Source: Mycolicibacterium mucogenicum DSM 44124 (GTDB lineage Bacteria > Actinomycetota > Actinomycetes > Mycobacteriales > Mycobacteriaceae). From it: a stretch of 64,000 bases of DNA. The stretch spans positions 3,720,001-3,784,000 of the forward strand of contig NZ_CP062008.1 of assembly GCF_005670685.2 (NCBI RefSeq). The letters are read 5' to 3'. Under the pieces are notes generated by a model. The model did not search any database, had not been told where the DNA came from, and was given only the letters and a program-made list of their open reading frames with translations. A program made the translations under genes and the position numbers. Positions 1 to 9,420 of the stretch are shown piece by piece. Each line of letters begins with the position of its first letter. The first letter of the stretch is position 1.

Positions 1-1
1 C

Positions 2-2011
2 CAGTTCGCGGCGCTGGCCGAACTCCGGCCGGCCCCGACGTCCGACCTTCTCGACGAACCCGCCCGCTGGGTCTACTACCCGTGGCGTGCGGCGGTGCTG
101 AAGCTGCTGGGCCCGCGGTCGTATCGCCGCCTGCGCCTGGACCGCAACCGGCATCTGGCCACCAGTGCCGAACAGGACCGGCTGGGCCGCCTGCGCGTCG
201 GCATCGTCGGACTCAGCTCGGGCCACCTCATCGCTCATTCGCTCGCCGTGGCGGGATTCTGTGGCGAGCTCCGGTTGACCGATTTCGACGAGCTGGGCGT
301 GTCCAATCTCAATCGCATACCCGCAACGGTCTTCGACATCGGCCTCAACAAGGCGACCGCCGCCATGCGCCGGATCGCCGAGCTCGATCCCTACCTCCTG
401 GTCCGGCATTCGACCGCCGGACTGAGTGCCGAGTCCCTCGCGCCGTTCCTCGACGGGCTCGACGTGCTGGTCGAGCAGTGTGACTCGCTCGAGATGAAAC
501 TGCACCTCCGCCACGGCGCCCGGGCCCGCGGCATCCCGGTACTGATGGCCACCAGCGACCGCGGCCTGATCGACGTCGAACGCTTCGACGTCGATCCCAC
601 CCGCCCGGTCTTCCACGGACTGCTCGGCGACATCGACCCCGACACCATGGCGGGCCTGCCGATCGCTGAAAAGCTGCCGTACCTGATGCAGGTCTTCGAC
701 CCGGCCAGGGTTTCGCCGCGGATGGGCGCGTCCCTGCTCGAGGTGGGCCGCACCCTGTCGGCCTGGCCGCAACTCGTCGGCGACGTAACCGTCGGAGCGG
801 CAACCGTTTTGGAAGCCATCCGCCGCATCGGGCTGAACGAGCCCCTCGCGTCCGGTCGCACCCAGGTCGACATCGGCGGTCTGCTCGGTGAACTTGCCGA
901 ACCCACCCACGTCGCCGGACCCGCCGATGTCCCCCTGCCGGAGGCCGGTGCGGTCTCGACCGGGCTCGGCCAGGTCATCGACGCCGCCGTTGCCGCCGCG
1001 ATTCGCGCGCCTTCGGGCGGCAACGCGCAGCCGTGGCGCATCGCGGCGACGGCCGACAGCCTCGTCATCGGCATCGATCCCGCACGCACTTCGGCCATGG
1101 ACGTCGGTTTCCGGGGCAGTGCGGTCGCCGTCGGGGCCGCGGCCTTCAACGCGCGAGTTGCTGCCGCCGCCAACGGTTTTGCCACGGAGTTGAGCTATAC
1201 CGAGCCCGACGGCGCATACCCGTTGCGGATCGCCCTCCGACTGCGGCCGGGCGGTGCCCCTGAGCTCGCGCGGTGGCACCCCGGGGTCTTCGAGCGCGAG
1301 ACCAATCGGCACCGCGGAACGGGCGCACCGTTGACACCCGAGGTGGCCGAGACGTTGTCGCAGGTGGCAAAGGAATACGACGCACGCGTGCACGTCATGG
1401 TCGACCACGGTGAGATCGCACGCGCGGCAACGGTCTTCGCAGCTGCCGACCGGATCCGCTACCTCACCCCTACCCTGCATCGCGAGATGATCTCGGAGCT
1501 GCGCTGGCCCGGCGACGACGACATGGACTTCGGCATCGATGTCCACTCCCTCGCGCTCGATTCCGGCGATCTGGCCGTACTGCCGCTGCTGCGCCGGACC
1601 GACGTCGTTGCGGCACTCGACGAATGGGATGCCGGCGCCGTGCTCGGGGACGACACGAGTGATCGCCTGCGTGCCAGCAGTGCGGTCGTCACCGTACTGA
1701 TCCAAGGCGCGGCGCTGAGCGACTTCGCCCGTGGCGGTGCCGCCGTGGTCGCCGTGTGGATGGCGGCGCAGGCCGCCGGACTGGCCGTGCAGCCGATGTC
1801 GCCGCCGTTTCTCTACGCCCACACCGGAACCGAGTTCGGCGAACTCTCCGGCAAGTACGCCGACCAACTCCACCGACTACAGGACACATTCAACGAGTTG
1901 ACCAGCAAAGGGCAGGACGAGTCGGTGGTCCTCGTGCTCCGAATATCGGATGCGCCACCGGCTTCGGTACCGAGCCGTAGGAGCACCGCCTTTGAGGTCG
2001 GTGCAGGTTAA
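2..2011 (+). CDS. moeY: Rv1355c-like ThiF/E1 + nitroreductase fusion protein (5' truncated by window)
   Basis: The reading frame is already open at base 2 and has no stop before 2011, so the true start lies left of the window; the GTG at 95 is internal. The first half is a ThiF/E1-type adenylating fold: a nucleotide-binding strand followed by GLSSGH in place of the usual GxGxxG, an acidic strand end (LTDFDEL) and the NLNR segment typical of E1-like enzymes. The second half (from about 1010) is a nitroreductase/FMN fold with SGGNAQPWRI near its start. This architecture and the next gene match M. tuberculosis Rv1355c (annotated moeY) beside Rv1354c. The moeY name implies molybdopterin synthesis, but that role is weakly supported. 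The nitroreductase part suggests a flavin redox step acting on an adenylated or peptide substrate, which is inference. Confidence 0.85.
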   Translation, partial: QFAALAELRPAPTSDLLDEPARWVYYPWRAAVLKLLGPRSYRRLRLDRNRHLATSAEQDRLGRLRVGIVGLSSGHLIAHSLAVAGFCGELRLTDFDELGVSNLNRIPATVFDIGLNKATAAMRRIAELDPYLLVRHSTAGLSAESLAPFLDGLDVLVEQCDSLEMKLHLRHGARARGIPVLMATSDRGLIDVERFDVDPTRPVFHGLLGDIDPDTMAGLPIAEKLPYLMQVFDPARVSPRMGASLLEVGRTLSAWPQLVGDVTVGAATVLEAIRRIGLNEPLASGRTQVDIGGLLGELAEPTHVAGPADVPLPEAGAVSTGLGQVIDAAVAAAIRAPSGGNAQPWRIAATADSLVIGIDPARTSAMDVGFRGSAVAVGAAAFNARVAAAANGFATELSYTEPDGAYPLRIALRLRPGGAPELARWHPGVFERETNRHRGTGAPLTPEVAETLSQVAKEYDARVHVMVDHGEIARAATVFAAADRIRYLTPTLHREMISELRWPGDDDMDFGIDVHSLALDSGDLAVLPLLRRTDVVAALDEWDAGAVLGDDTSDRLRASSAVVTVLIQGAALSDFARGGAAVVAVWMAAQAAGLAVQPMSPPFLYAHTGTEFGELSGKYADQLHRLQDTFNELTSKGQDESVVLVLRISDAPPASVPSRRSTAFEVGAG

Positions 2012-2023
2012 GCTGATCGTCTC

Positions 2024-3904
2024 ATGTCCATCGACGAGTCTCCCCCTTCACTGGATCGCGTGGTCACAGAGGTAGCGACGCGGCTGATGGCGGCGGACTC
2101 CAGCAACTACACCCAGGTGTACACGGACGTGCTGGAGATCCTCGTCGACTACTTCGGGGTCGACGTCAGCTTCCTGCGGCGCAATGATCACGAGATCGGT
2201 GCCTCGATTCTCGTCGCGGAATGGCCACTGCGGCCGGAGATTCCGGACCCCGATCCCCTGCGCGTGGTGTACTTCGCCGACGCCGACCCGGTCTTCGCGG
2301 AATTGGAACATCGCAAGAAACCGCTCATCGTGCGCCCCGAGCCGGAGACCGACGACTATCAGCGGCGCATCGAGGCCGGCCGCAATGTCTCTCAGATATC
2401 CCTGGCAGCAACGCCTTTGGTGTCCGGCGAACGCACCACCGGGGCGCTCGGCTTCGTCAAGTACGGCAACCGCGAATGGGTCACCGAAGAGATCAACGCG
2501 CTGCAGGCCATCGCATCACTGTTGACCCAGGCCCAATCTCGGGTGCTCGCCGAGGAGCAGCTCCGGTACCTGGCCGAACACGATGACCTGACCGGCCTGA
2601 ACAACCGGCGCGCCCTCATCGCCCACCTCGATGCCCGGTTGCAGCCGGGACAGCCCGGTCCGGTGACCGCCCTGTTCTTCGATCTCGACCGGCTCAAGGC
2701 CATCAATGACTACCTCGGGCACAGCGCCGGCGATTCGTTCATCCGCGTCTTCGCCCAGCGCCTCACCGAGGGAGTCGACAGCAAGACCGTGATCGCCCGG
2801 CTCGGCGGAGACGAGTTCGTGGTCGTCCCGGCAGACCCGATATCCGCCAACAAGGCCGAGGCACTCGCCTACCAGCTTCAGGACTCCTTGCGGCGCCGCG
2901 TGTGGATCGACGGTGAACGGCTCACGCGGGCAGTGAGTGTCGGCGTCGCTTCGGGCCTTCCGGGCTCCGACACCTCCTCCGACCTGTTGCGCCGCGCCGA
3001 CCAGGCCGTCTTGAGCGCGAAGTCTGCCGGCGGGGACCGTGTTGCGGTGTTCACCACCGCGATGTCCCTGGAAACGGCCTACCGCAACGATATCGAGCTG
3101 CACCTGCAGGACGTCATCGAGAACGGCGCGCTGCTGCTCAACTATCTCCCGGAAATCGACATGCGCACCGGGAAGCTGCTCGCGACCGAAGCGCTCGTAC
3201 GCTGGGACCACCCCACCCGCGGGCTGCTCCCACCTGCCGCATTCATCGGCATCGCCGAATCGATCAACCTGGCAGGCGAATTGGGCCGGTGGGTGCTGCG
3301 GACGGCATGCCGCGAATTCGCCCGCTGGCGCGAGGACTTCCAAGCCTCGAAACCCGGCAGCGACGATCGCGACGATTTCGAGTTGCGCGTCAACGTCTCC
3401 CCGGTTCAGCTGGTCACCGACGGCTTCGCCGAGTCGGTGGCCGAGATCCTCGACGAATTCGGTCTCGACCGCGGGTCGGTGTGCCTGGAGATCACCGAGA
3501 ACGTCGTCGTGCAGGACAGCGAATCCTCCCGCGCCACATTGGCCGACCTCCGCAGAACCGGCGTTCGGTTGGCGATCGACGACTTCGGCACCGGATACAG
3601 CGTGCTGTCCCACCTCAAGTCGCTGCCTGTCGACATCCTCAAGATCGATCGCAGCTTCGTGACCGACCTCGGGTCCAACCCCGGCGACCTGGCGATCGTC
3701 CGGGCGATCATCGCGCTGGCCGACTCGTTCGGTCTGCAGATCGTCGCCGAGGGCGTCGAAACCAAGGCTGCCGCAACCACATTGCTGCGCCACGGCTGCC
3801 ACCGGGCGCAGGGGTTCCTGCTGTCGCGGCCGCTGCCGAGCGACCAGATGGCGACGCTGTACCGCAAGGGACGGGTGCCGGTCCGGTTCACCAGCGACAT
3901 GTGA
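2024..3904 (+). CDS. dcpA: Bifunctional diguanylate cyclase/phosphodiesterase, GAF-GGDEF-EAL
   Basis: A 626-residue cytosolic protein with no membrane segment. The order is GAF sensor (about 15-165), GGDEF (about 170-345) and EAL (about 355-615). The active-site motif RLGGDEFV is intact. The RxxD product-inhibition site expected just before it is absent (DSKT at that position). The EAL domain keeps EALVRWDH, a metal Asn (RVNVSP), Glu (ITENV), DDFGTGYS, the Lys in LKIDRSF and Glu in VAEGVE, so it should hydrolyse c-di-GMP. Known family: this matches M. tuberculosis Rv1354c and M. smegmatis DcpA in domain order and length, and both synthesise and degrade c-di-GMP. It starts 13 bp after the moeY-like stop, so the two are probably cotranscribed. 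The GAF ligand is unknown. Confidence 0.92.
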   Translation: MSIDESPPSLDRVVTEVATRLMAADSSNYTQVYTDVLEILVDYFGVDVSFLRRNDHEIGASILVAEWPLRPEIPDPDPLRVVYFADADPVFAELEHRKKPLIVRPEPETDDYQRRIEAGRNVSQISLAATPLVSGERTTGALGFVKYGNREWVTEEINALQAIASLLTQAQSRVLAEEQLRYLAEHDDLTGLNNRRALIAHLDARLQPGQPGPVTALFFDLDRLKAINDYLGHSAGDSFIRVFAQRLTEGVDSKTVIARLGGDEFVVVPADPISANKAEALAYQLQDSLRRRVWIDGERLTRAVSVGVASGLPGSDTSSDLLRRADQAVLSAKSAGGDRVAVFTTAMSLETAYRNDIELHLQDVIENGALLLNYLPEIDMRTGKLLATEALVRWDHPTRGLLPPAAFIGIAESINLAGELGRWVLRTACREFARWREDFQASKPGSDDRDDFELRVNVSPVQLVTDGFAESVAEILDEFGLDRGSVCLEITENVVVQDSESSRATLADLRRTGVRLAIDDFGTGYSVLSHLKSLPVDILKIDRSFVTDLGSNPGDLAIVRAIIALADSFGLQIVAEGVETKAAATTLLRHGCHRAQGFLLSRPLPSDQMATLYRKGRVPVRFTSDM

Positions 3905-3916
3905 CCCCGAACAGCG

Positions 3917-4822
3917 CTAGCGCGCAACCAGTTCCACGCGGGCGAACCTGCTGGCGGGCTGGCCCACGATACAGACTTCGAGGTCGCCGGCCGGCAGGGC
4001 GTCAGCCTCCGCCGGTCCGCCCCCGCCGGTGAAATCGGGCGAGATCACGACACCGTGACGCGCACGCACGAAGTACGGTCCGTCGGGCGTGTTCAGTTCC
4101 GCTCCGATGATCCGGCGGTCTTCGAAGAGCAGCGCCCGCAGCGTGCTGTCCGCGCTCACCGCGATGTCGCGTTCGGCAGCGGCCACCGCCAGCCAGTCGA
4201 ACAGTTCGTCCGGTCCGTCACCGGCGCGCCATTCGATGGCGCCGAGCGAAGCCAGCCGAAGCGTCTTGCCCACCGAGTCGCGCAGGGTCTCCGCGGACCA
4301 GCCGCGAACCGTGCTGTAGAGCGCGCCGGTGACGGAATCCAGACACGCCCCGGCCCAGTCGAGCAGGCCCGCGCCGAAGAACGTCTCGATGGTGCGTGCG
4401 TGTGTTTCGGACTCCGTCAGCTCGCGTACGGCACGGGCCGGCACCGGCCGGCCGTTCGCCGGCGGTGCGCTCGCGTCGACGTCGACCTCGGCGGTCACCG
4501 CGGCGAAGTAGACGGCGGTGGCGTCGAGCTGCTCCTCGGTTTCGGGCTCGGCCGATTCGGCCTCACCGGGTCGAGCGGCGTCCGGCTCGGGCGCGTCGTC
4601 GGGAACCCCGCGCGGTACACCGAACTCGTCGATGCGAGCATCGAGGACGGCGCCCAGAGTGACGCAGTGCACATCGTCACCGCGCAGCCAGCGCCCGTCA
4701 TCGGCGGGCAGCGCTCCGGCAACCATCACATCTGCGGCGGCGTCGACCGCGGCAATGGCTGTCGCCAGGCCACCGATACCGGCGCCGACGCACAGCACGT
4801 CAACTTCTGCGTCCCAATCCAA
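3917..4822 (-). CDS. Degenerate FAD-dependent oxidoreductase-like protein
   Basis: About 301 residues from TTG at 4822, preceded by AGGGA; an upstream TTG at 4861 is also possible. The N-terminus carries a Rossmann dinucleotide-binding signature, LCVGAGIGGLATAIAA, as in FAD-dependent oxidoreductase 2 / ketosteroid dehydrogenase-like proteins. The protein is only about 60% of their usual length, and its middle (about 75-120) is an acidic low-complexity stretch rich in Pro, Glu and Ala. A C-terminal segment (GAELNTPDGPYFVRARHGVVI) resembles the second nucleotide-binding part of flavoproteins. It is convergent with dcpA and divergent from the TetR gene. It may bind FAD without a full substrate domain; the catalytic role is unknown. 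Confidence 0.7.
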   Translation of the reverse strand: MDWDAEVDVLCVGAGIGGLATAIAAVDAAADVMVAGALPADDGRWLRGDDVHCVTLGAVLDARIDEFGVPRGVPDDAPEPDAARPGEAESAEPETEEQLDATAVYFAAVTAEVDVDASAPPANGRPVPARAVRELTESETHARTIETFFGAGLLDWAGACLDSVTGALYSTVRGWSAETLRDSVGKTLRLASLGAIEWRAGDGPDELFDWLAVAAAERDIAVSADSTLRALLFEDRRIIGAELNTPDGPYFVRARHGVVISPDFTGGGGPAEADALPAGDLEVCIVGQPASRFARVELVAR

Positions 4823-5007
4823 CCTGAATTCCCTGAGTTGAGCGTTAGCGAACTGCAACAATCCGACAGTCAGGGATCGCTTTCGCCGTTCGGCTACTTT
4901 ACATACTCACGGAATGAACGACACCAACAACGGCCTACGTTATGGCACCCTTAGGATGATCCGGGGGGCTAGCCACTGAACGCGCGCTGACGGAAGGTGA
5001 TCGACGA

Positions 5008-5676
5008 ATGGGGCGCCAGCCGCGATCCGAAGTGACCCGACGCAAGATCATTGACTCTGCTGTCGATTTGATCAACGAGATCGGTTATCCCGCCGCCGGA
5101 TTGGCTGACATCATCGAACGCGCCGAGCTGACGAAGGGCGCGCTGTACTACCACTTCGATTCCAAAGAAGCCCTGGCCACTGTCATCATCGAAGAGGCAA
5201 TGGTCTTGCTGCACAACGTGTTCCAGTCTGCCCGGGACTCGGAGCACAGCGCGATGAAGTCACTGATCGTCGGCACCTTCACCACCAGCGATCTGCTGGC
5301 GACCAACCGGACCGCCCAGGCCGGAACGAAACTGTTGCGCACGTTCGCGGGGTTCAACCCGACAGCGCGACACAGCTACGTGAACTTCGTCGACCAGTTC
5401 ACCTCGGACATCAAACGCGCCGAAACGGACGGCGATCTGCGCCCCGGCGCGGATCCTGCCGATGTCGCCAACACACTGGTGGCCTGGATCCTCGGCGCGG
5501 AGCTGATGTCCAGCGCCGCGTCTGACGGCGACGACCTCCGCGACCGGTTCACCAGGCAATGGCGCGTTCTGATGCCGGCGATCGTGACCCCGGAATCGCT
5601 CGACCGCCACCTCGACTTCATGGTGGCCGCGTCCACGCGACAGCCGAACATCGTGGAGCACACCGCCACCCCCTGA
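5008..5676 (+). CDS. TetR-family regulator (ScbR/gamma-butyrolactone-receptor-like)
   Basis: 222 residues. The N-terminal helix-turn-helix runs over about 10-57 with the signature LTKGALYYHFDSKEALA, followed by a helical ligand-binding domain. The N-terminal pattern (RRKIIDSAVDLINEIGYPAAGL..) resembles actinobacterial butyrolactone-receptor-type TetR proteins more than fatty-acid repressors. ATG 5008 is preceded by GGAAGG at a good distance. It lies 71 bp upstream of the acyl-CoA dehydrogenase pair on the same strand and divergent from the flavoprotein gene, so either could be a target. The ligand is unknown. Confidence 0.88.
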   Translation: MGRQPRSEVTRRKIIDSAVDLINEIGYPAAGLADIIERAELTKGALYYHFDSKEALATVIIEEAMVLLHNVFQSARDSEHSAMKSLIVGTFTTSDLLATNRTAQAGTKLLRTFAGFNPTARHSYVNFVDQFTSDIKRAETDGDLRPGADPADVANTLVAWILGAELMSSAASDGDDLRDRFTRQWRVLMPAIVTPESLDRHLDFMVAASTRQPNIVEHTATP

Positions 5677-5688
5677 CTCCACATCGCT

Positions 5689-5697
5689 AACTAAGTT
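5689..5697. promoter_or_regulatory. Small inverted repeat AACT-A-AGTT before the acyl-CoA dehydrogenase operon
   Basis: The sequence AACTAAGTT, with 4-bp arms and one central base, lies 50 bp upstream of the ATG at 5748, in the 71-bp gap after the TetR gene. It could be half of a TetR operator, but it is short and may be chance. Confidence 0.3.
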
Positions 5698-5747
5698 CAC
5701 TTCTTTGTTGCTAGGCTGCCATCAGCCCAAGCGACAGAGGAGTCTGC

Positions 5748-6980
5748 ATGGACCTCAATTGGTCGGCCAGCGATCTGGCATTCCGCGATGAAGTACGCAC
5801 ATTTCTGCAGGAAAATCTGACACCGGACATCCGAGAAGCCGGTCGTCTGATGACGAGCGTCTATAGCGATCACGACGCGAGCCTCGCCTGGCAGCGCATC
5901 CTGCACGAGCGCGGTTGGGCCGCACCGGCCTGGCCCGTCGAATACGGCGGCTGCGATTGGAGCCTGACCCAGCACTACATCTTCAGCCGGGAGTCGACCC
6001 TGGCCGGGGCGCCGGCACTGTCCCCGATGGGTATCCGGATGGTCGCTCACGCGATCGTCCGGTTCGGCACCACGGAACAGAAGGACTATTTTCTGCCCCG
6101 CATCCTGACCGGTGAGGTCTTCTTCTGCCAGGGCTACTCCGAACCCGAAGCCGGATCCGACCTGGCCGCCCTGACCATGGCGGCCGTCTCCGACGGCGAT
6201 GACCTGGTGTGTACCGGCAGCAAGATCTGGACCACCCACGCCACCGAGGCCAACTGGATGTTCGCGCTGGTGCGCACCACCCGCACGGCCAAGAAGCAGC
6301 AGGGCATCACCTTCGTGCTGATCGACATGAGCACGCCGGGCATCGAGATCCGGCCACTGGTGATGACGTCCGGCGAAGAGGTCCAGAACCAGGTGTTCTT
6401 CGACGAGGTCCGGGTGCCCAAGAGCAACGTCATCGGGCAGATCGACGACGGCTGGACCGTCGCGAAGTACCTGCTCGAGTTCGAGCGCGGCGGCGGCGCC
6501 GCCGCCCCGGGGCTGCAGGTGCTGGCCGACGACATCGCCACGGCAGCGGCGCAAGCGCCGGGCCCCGAAGGCGGCCGCCTGCTCGACGATGCCGCGTTCT
6601 CGCGCAAGCTCGCCGACGCCCGGATCCGTACCGAAGTGCTCGAGATACTCGAATACCGCGTGCTGGCCGCGCTGGCCGGCGGCGGCCATCCGGGCGCAGC
6701 GTCGTCGATGTTGAAGGTGCTCGGCACGGAGCTGAGCCAGACCCTGACCGAACTGGCCATGGAGGCCGCCGGACCCCGCGGCCGGGCATACCAGCCACAC
6801 GCCACCCGTCCCGGCGGCCCGGTGGCCGAATTCACCCCTCCCGCAGACGGTTACGTCAGCGGCGAGGCATGGCAGGCGGTCGCGCCACTGCGGTACTTCA
6901 ACGACCGTGCCGGGTCGATCTACGCCGGCAGCAACGAAATTCAGCGCAACATCCTCGCCAAAGCAGAATTGGGGCTGTAA
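5748..6980 (+). CDS. Acyl-CoA dehydrogenase, large (FAD-binding signature) subunit
   Basis: 410 residues with the standard acyl-CoA dehydrogenase layout: N-terminal helical, middle beta (GYSEPEAGSDLAALT; IWTTHATEANW) and C-terminal helical domain ending YAGSNEIQRNILAKAELGL. It oxidises an acyl-CoA to the enoyl-CoA with FAD. AGAGGAG precedes ATG 5748 by a normal spacing. Its stop is directly followed by the ATG of a second, smaller and divergent acyl-CoA dehydrogenase. Such adjacent pairs in mycobacteria commonly form alpha2beta2 enzymes acting on bulky CoA esters such as steroid side chains (the FadE26/27 type), so a heterotetramer is likely. Substrate unknown. Confidence 0.9.
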   Translation: MDLNWSASDLAFRDEVRTFLQENLTPDIREAGRLMTSVYSDHDASLAWQRILHERGWAAPAWPVEYGGCDWSLTQHYIFSRESTLAGAPALSPMGIRMVAHAIVRFGTTEQKDYFLPRILTGEVFFCQGYSEPEAGSDLAALTMAAVSDGDDLVCTGSKIWTTHATEANWMFALVRTTRTAKKQQGITFVLIDMSTPGIEIRPLVMTSGEEVQNQVFFDEVRVPKSNVIGQIDDGWTVAKYLLEFERGGGAAAPGLQVLADDIATAAAQAPGPEGGRLLDDAAFSRKLADARIRTEVLEILEYRVLAALAGGGHPGAASSMLKVLGTELSQTLTELAMEAAGPRGRAYQPHATRPGGPVAEFTPPADGYVSGEAWQAVAPLRYFNDRAGSIYAGSNEIQRNILAKAELGL

Positions 6981-8105
6981 ATGGACTTCACCTTCTCCGC
7001 GGAACAGGAACTTCTCGCCGGCGGCCTGTCCAAGTTCCTGTCCGGCCGGTACGACCTCGAAACCAGCCGGGCCGCAGCGAAATCCGGCCCCGGCTGGCAG
7101 CCCGACATCTGGCAGTCGTTCGCCGAGGAACTCGGCATTCTCGGTGCGGCCCTGCCGGAGGACGTCGGCGGTATCGGCGGCGGACCCGTCGAGGTCATGC
7201 TGATCGCCGAAGCGCTGGGTCACGCCCTGGTCATCGAACCGTACGTGGACACCGCGGTGGTCGCCGCCGGTCTGTTGCTGCGATCCGGTAGCCCGGTTGC
7301 CGGCCCCATCTTGGCGGAAATCGCCTCCGGCACAGCCGTTGTCGCGCTCGCCGCGGCCGAGGCCCACAGCGGCGACCGGTGGCAGGACGTCCAGACCACC
7401 GCCTCCCGCGAGGGCGACGCCTGGGTACTCAGCGGCGACAAGATCATGGTGGTGAATGCGCCGTTGGCCACCCACCTGCTCGTCACCGCGCGGACCGACA
7501 ACGGCGTCTCGCTGTTCCTGGTCGACATCTCCGAGCCCCGCGAGGGGCTGGTGATGCACAGCTACCGCACCGTCGACGACCGTCGGGCCGCCGACCTGGA
7601 GCTGCGCGAAGTCCGGCTGCCGGGCGACGCGCTCCTGGGCGCTGAAGGCGAGGCCTGGCCGTCGATCGCCCAGGCCCGCGACGAGGGCGCCGCCGCCGTG
7701 TGCGCCGAAGCCGTCGGCAACATGCGGAAGGTGTTGGCCGACACCGTCGAATACGCCAAGCAGCGCCAGCAGTTCGGCCAGCCGATCGGCAGCTTCCAGG
7801 CCCTGCAGCATCGCATGGTGGACATGCACATGGAGCTCGAACAGTCCGTGTCGGCGGTCTACCTGGCCGTGCTCAACCTGGAAGCCGACGCGCACACCCG
7901 GGCACGCGCGGTTTCCGCGGCCAAGGCCACCGTCGGCCGCGCCGCGCGGTTCATCGGCCAGAACGCCGTACAGTTGCACGGCGGCATGGGCATGACCGAG
8001 GAACTCGCCATCGGCCATTACTTCAAGCGGCTCACCGCCGTTCAGTACGAGTACGGCTCCACCGACCACCACGTGACCCGTTATGCAGAACTGACCCGCC
8101 GCTGA
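6981..8105 (+). CDS. Acyl-CoA dehydrogenase, second (beta) subunit
   Basis: 374 residues, starting at the base after the preceding stop, so translation is coupled. It has the acyl-CoA dehydrogenase fold with KQRQQFGQPIGSFQALQHR (flavin/adenine contact region) and a C-terminal QLHGGMGMTEELAIGHYFK. The middle-domain FAD signature of the partner (SEPEAGSD type) is missing, as in the beta subunits of heterotetrameric FadE enzymes. It probably works only with the 5748 product. The gene ends 12 bp before a perfect bidirectional hairpin. Confidence 0.9.
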   Translation: MDFTFSAEQELLAGGLSKFLSGRYDLETSRAAAKSGPGWQPDIWQSFAEELGILGAALPEDVGGIGGGPVEVMLIAEALGHALVIEPYVDTAVVAAGLLLRSGSPVAGPILAEIASGTAVVALAAAEAHSGDRWQDVQTTASREGDAWVLSGDKIMVVNAPLATHLLVTARTDNGVSLFLVDISEPREGLVMHSYRTVDDRRAADLELREVRLPGDALLGAEGEAWPSIAQARDEGAAAVCAEAVGNMRKVLADTVEYAKQRQQFGQPIGSFQALQHRMVDMHMELEQSVSAVYLAVLNLEADAHTRARAVSAAKATVGRAARFIGQNAVQLHGGMGMTEELAIGHYFKRLTAVQYEYGSTDHHVTRYAELTRR

Positions 8106-8117
8106 GTTCGGCGCGCG

Positions 8118-8154
8118 CCCTCACCTGATCCGGCCGGGCCGGATCAGGTGAGGG
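8118..8154. terminator. Bidirectional terminator between convergent genes
   Basis: Perfect 18-bp arms, CCCTCACCTGATCCGGCC and its complement, are separated by a single G at 8136, so the real loop takes a few arm bases. It starts 12 bp after the dehydrogenase stop. Its right arm contains the last codons and stop (8144-8146) of the convergent amidohydrolase gene. There is no U-tract, as is usual in mycobacteria. Confidence 0.8.
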
Positions 8155-9406
8155 TCATCTGCTTCTGCGCGTACAACTTTGCCCACTCCGCCCGCGGCCG
8201 GATCGACGTGTCGACGTCGGCGGCCTTGGCGCGCAGGGCACCTGCCGTCGCCTGTGCCTTCGGGGTCAACTTGAACGGATCCCAGCCGAAGAACCGGCAG
8301 GAGTTCTCCCAGGTGATCTTGTTGATGTCGGAGTCCGAGGCGCCGGCCGCGTTGAGTTCGGCCAGGACCTGCTCGGGCGCGTCGGGCCAGAAGCAGTCCG
8401 AGTGCGGGTAGTCGCACTCCCAGGCGATGATGTCGATGCCGATTTCGTGGCGCAACTTCAGCGACGTCTTGTCGGTGACGTAGCAGGCCAGCGAATGCTC
8501 ACGGAAGACGTCACTGGGCAGCTTGTCCCCGAAGTCGCGGCGCAGCCACTTCTGATTGGTGTAATGCCGGTCGCTGCGATCCAGATAGAACGGAATCCAG
8601 CCGATACCGCCTTCGGAGAACGCGAATTTCAGGTCCGGATAGTTGCGCATCGCCGGGCCCCACAACAAGTCCTGGGCGCACATCGCCGACACCTGCGTGG
8701 CCAGGATGATCAGGTTGTCGATCGGGGCGTCCTTGGCCATCGAGATCGCGCCGAAGCCGGTGCCGATGTGCAGACACATCACGACGTTCTCTTCGGAGAG
8801 GGTCCGGAACACCGGGCCCCAGTAGTTCTCGTCGAAGTAGCTGGGCAGGCCTTCCAGGTGCGGCAACTCGGGCATGGTCACGGCCCGGCAGCCCTTCGCG
8901 GCCACCCGGCGGATCTCACGGCACATCGCCTCGGGGTTCCACGTCGGCAGAATCGCGATCGGGATGAACCGGTCCGGGTACGCGCCGGCCCATTCGTCGA
9001 TGTGCCAGTCGTTGTAGGCCGAGACCATCACCAGGGTGGCCTCTTCGCGGTGCATGTTCAGGTGCCGGGCGGAGAAACCCGTGAAGGTCGGGAAGCACAT
9101 CGAGGCCAGGATGCCGTTGCGGTTCATGTCCCGCACCCGCTCATGCACGTCGTAGACACCGGGACGCATTTCGGCGAAGCCGGCGGGATCGCGTCCCCAC
9201 TCCTCGGCCGGCCAGGAGACCACGGCGTTGAGCCCGCTCACGCCTTGGGGGCGGCCCTGATACATCCACTGGTCGACGCCGTTGGCGTCGGTGACGACGA
9301 TCGGCGCCTCGGGCTTGTACTTGTCCGGAACGTGGTTGACGAACATGTCGGGCGGCTCCACGACGTGGTCATCGATGCTCACCAGGATCAGGTCGTCGGT
9401 ATTCAC
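8144..9406 (-). CDS. Amidohydrolase-2 family metal-dependent hydrolase/decarboxylase
   Basis: 420 residues from GTG 9406; GGAG stands 4 bases before it, which favours it over an in-frame upstream ATG at 9460. It is a TIM-barrel amidohydrolase: SIDDHVVEPP near the N-terminus (DxH-type metal site), CLHIGTG (His) mid-protein, SEGGIGWIP and WECDYPHSD near the C-terminus (Asp/His pair). Related proteins include gamma-resorcylate and aminocarboxymuconate-semialdehyde decarboxylases and many uncharacterised mycobacterial homologues found with CoA ligases and P450s. The reaction may be decarboxylation or C-C/C-N hydrolysis. It is divergent from the AraC regulator, whose probable sites lie in the shared gap. 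Confidence 0.88.
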   Translation of the reverse strand: MNTDDLILVSIDDHVVEPPDMFVNHVPDKYKPEAPIVVTDANGVDQWMYQGRPQGVSGLNAVVSWPAEEWGRDPAGFAEMRPGVYDVHERVRDMNRNGILASMCFPTFTGFSARHLNMHREEATLVMVSAYNDWHIDEWAGAYPDRFIPIAILPTWNPEAMCREIRRVAAKGCRAVTMPELPHLEGLPSYFDENYWGPVFRTLSEENVVMCLHIGTGFGAISMAKDAPIDNLIILATQVSAMCAQDLLWGPAMRNYPDLKFAFSEGGIGWIPFYLDRSDRHYTNQKWLRRDFGDKLPSDVFREHSLACYVTDKTSLKLRHEIGIDIIAWECDYPHSDCFWPDAPEQVLAELNAAGASDSDINKITWENSCRFFGWDPFKLTPKAQATAGALRAKAADVDTSIRPRAEWAKLYAQKQMTLT

Positions 9407-9420
9407 GGGACTCCAATTGC

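Noticed and set aside
2516..3802. 428-codon minus-strand frame opposite dcpA
   Set aside because: The plus strand has intact GGDEF and EAL motifs; the antisense product is compositionally biased and unrecognisable.
5697..8072. A 791-codon open frame on the minus strand opposite the acyl-CoA dehydrogenase pair
   Set aside because: Its translation is low-complexity (Gly/Arg/Val/His-rich) and matches no fold; the plus strand carries two complete dehydrogenases. It is a shadow frame of GC-rich codons.
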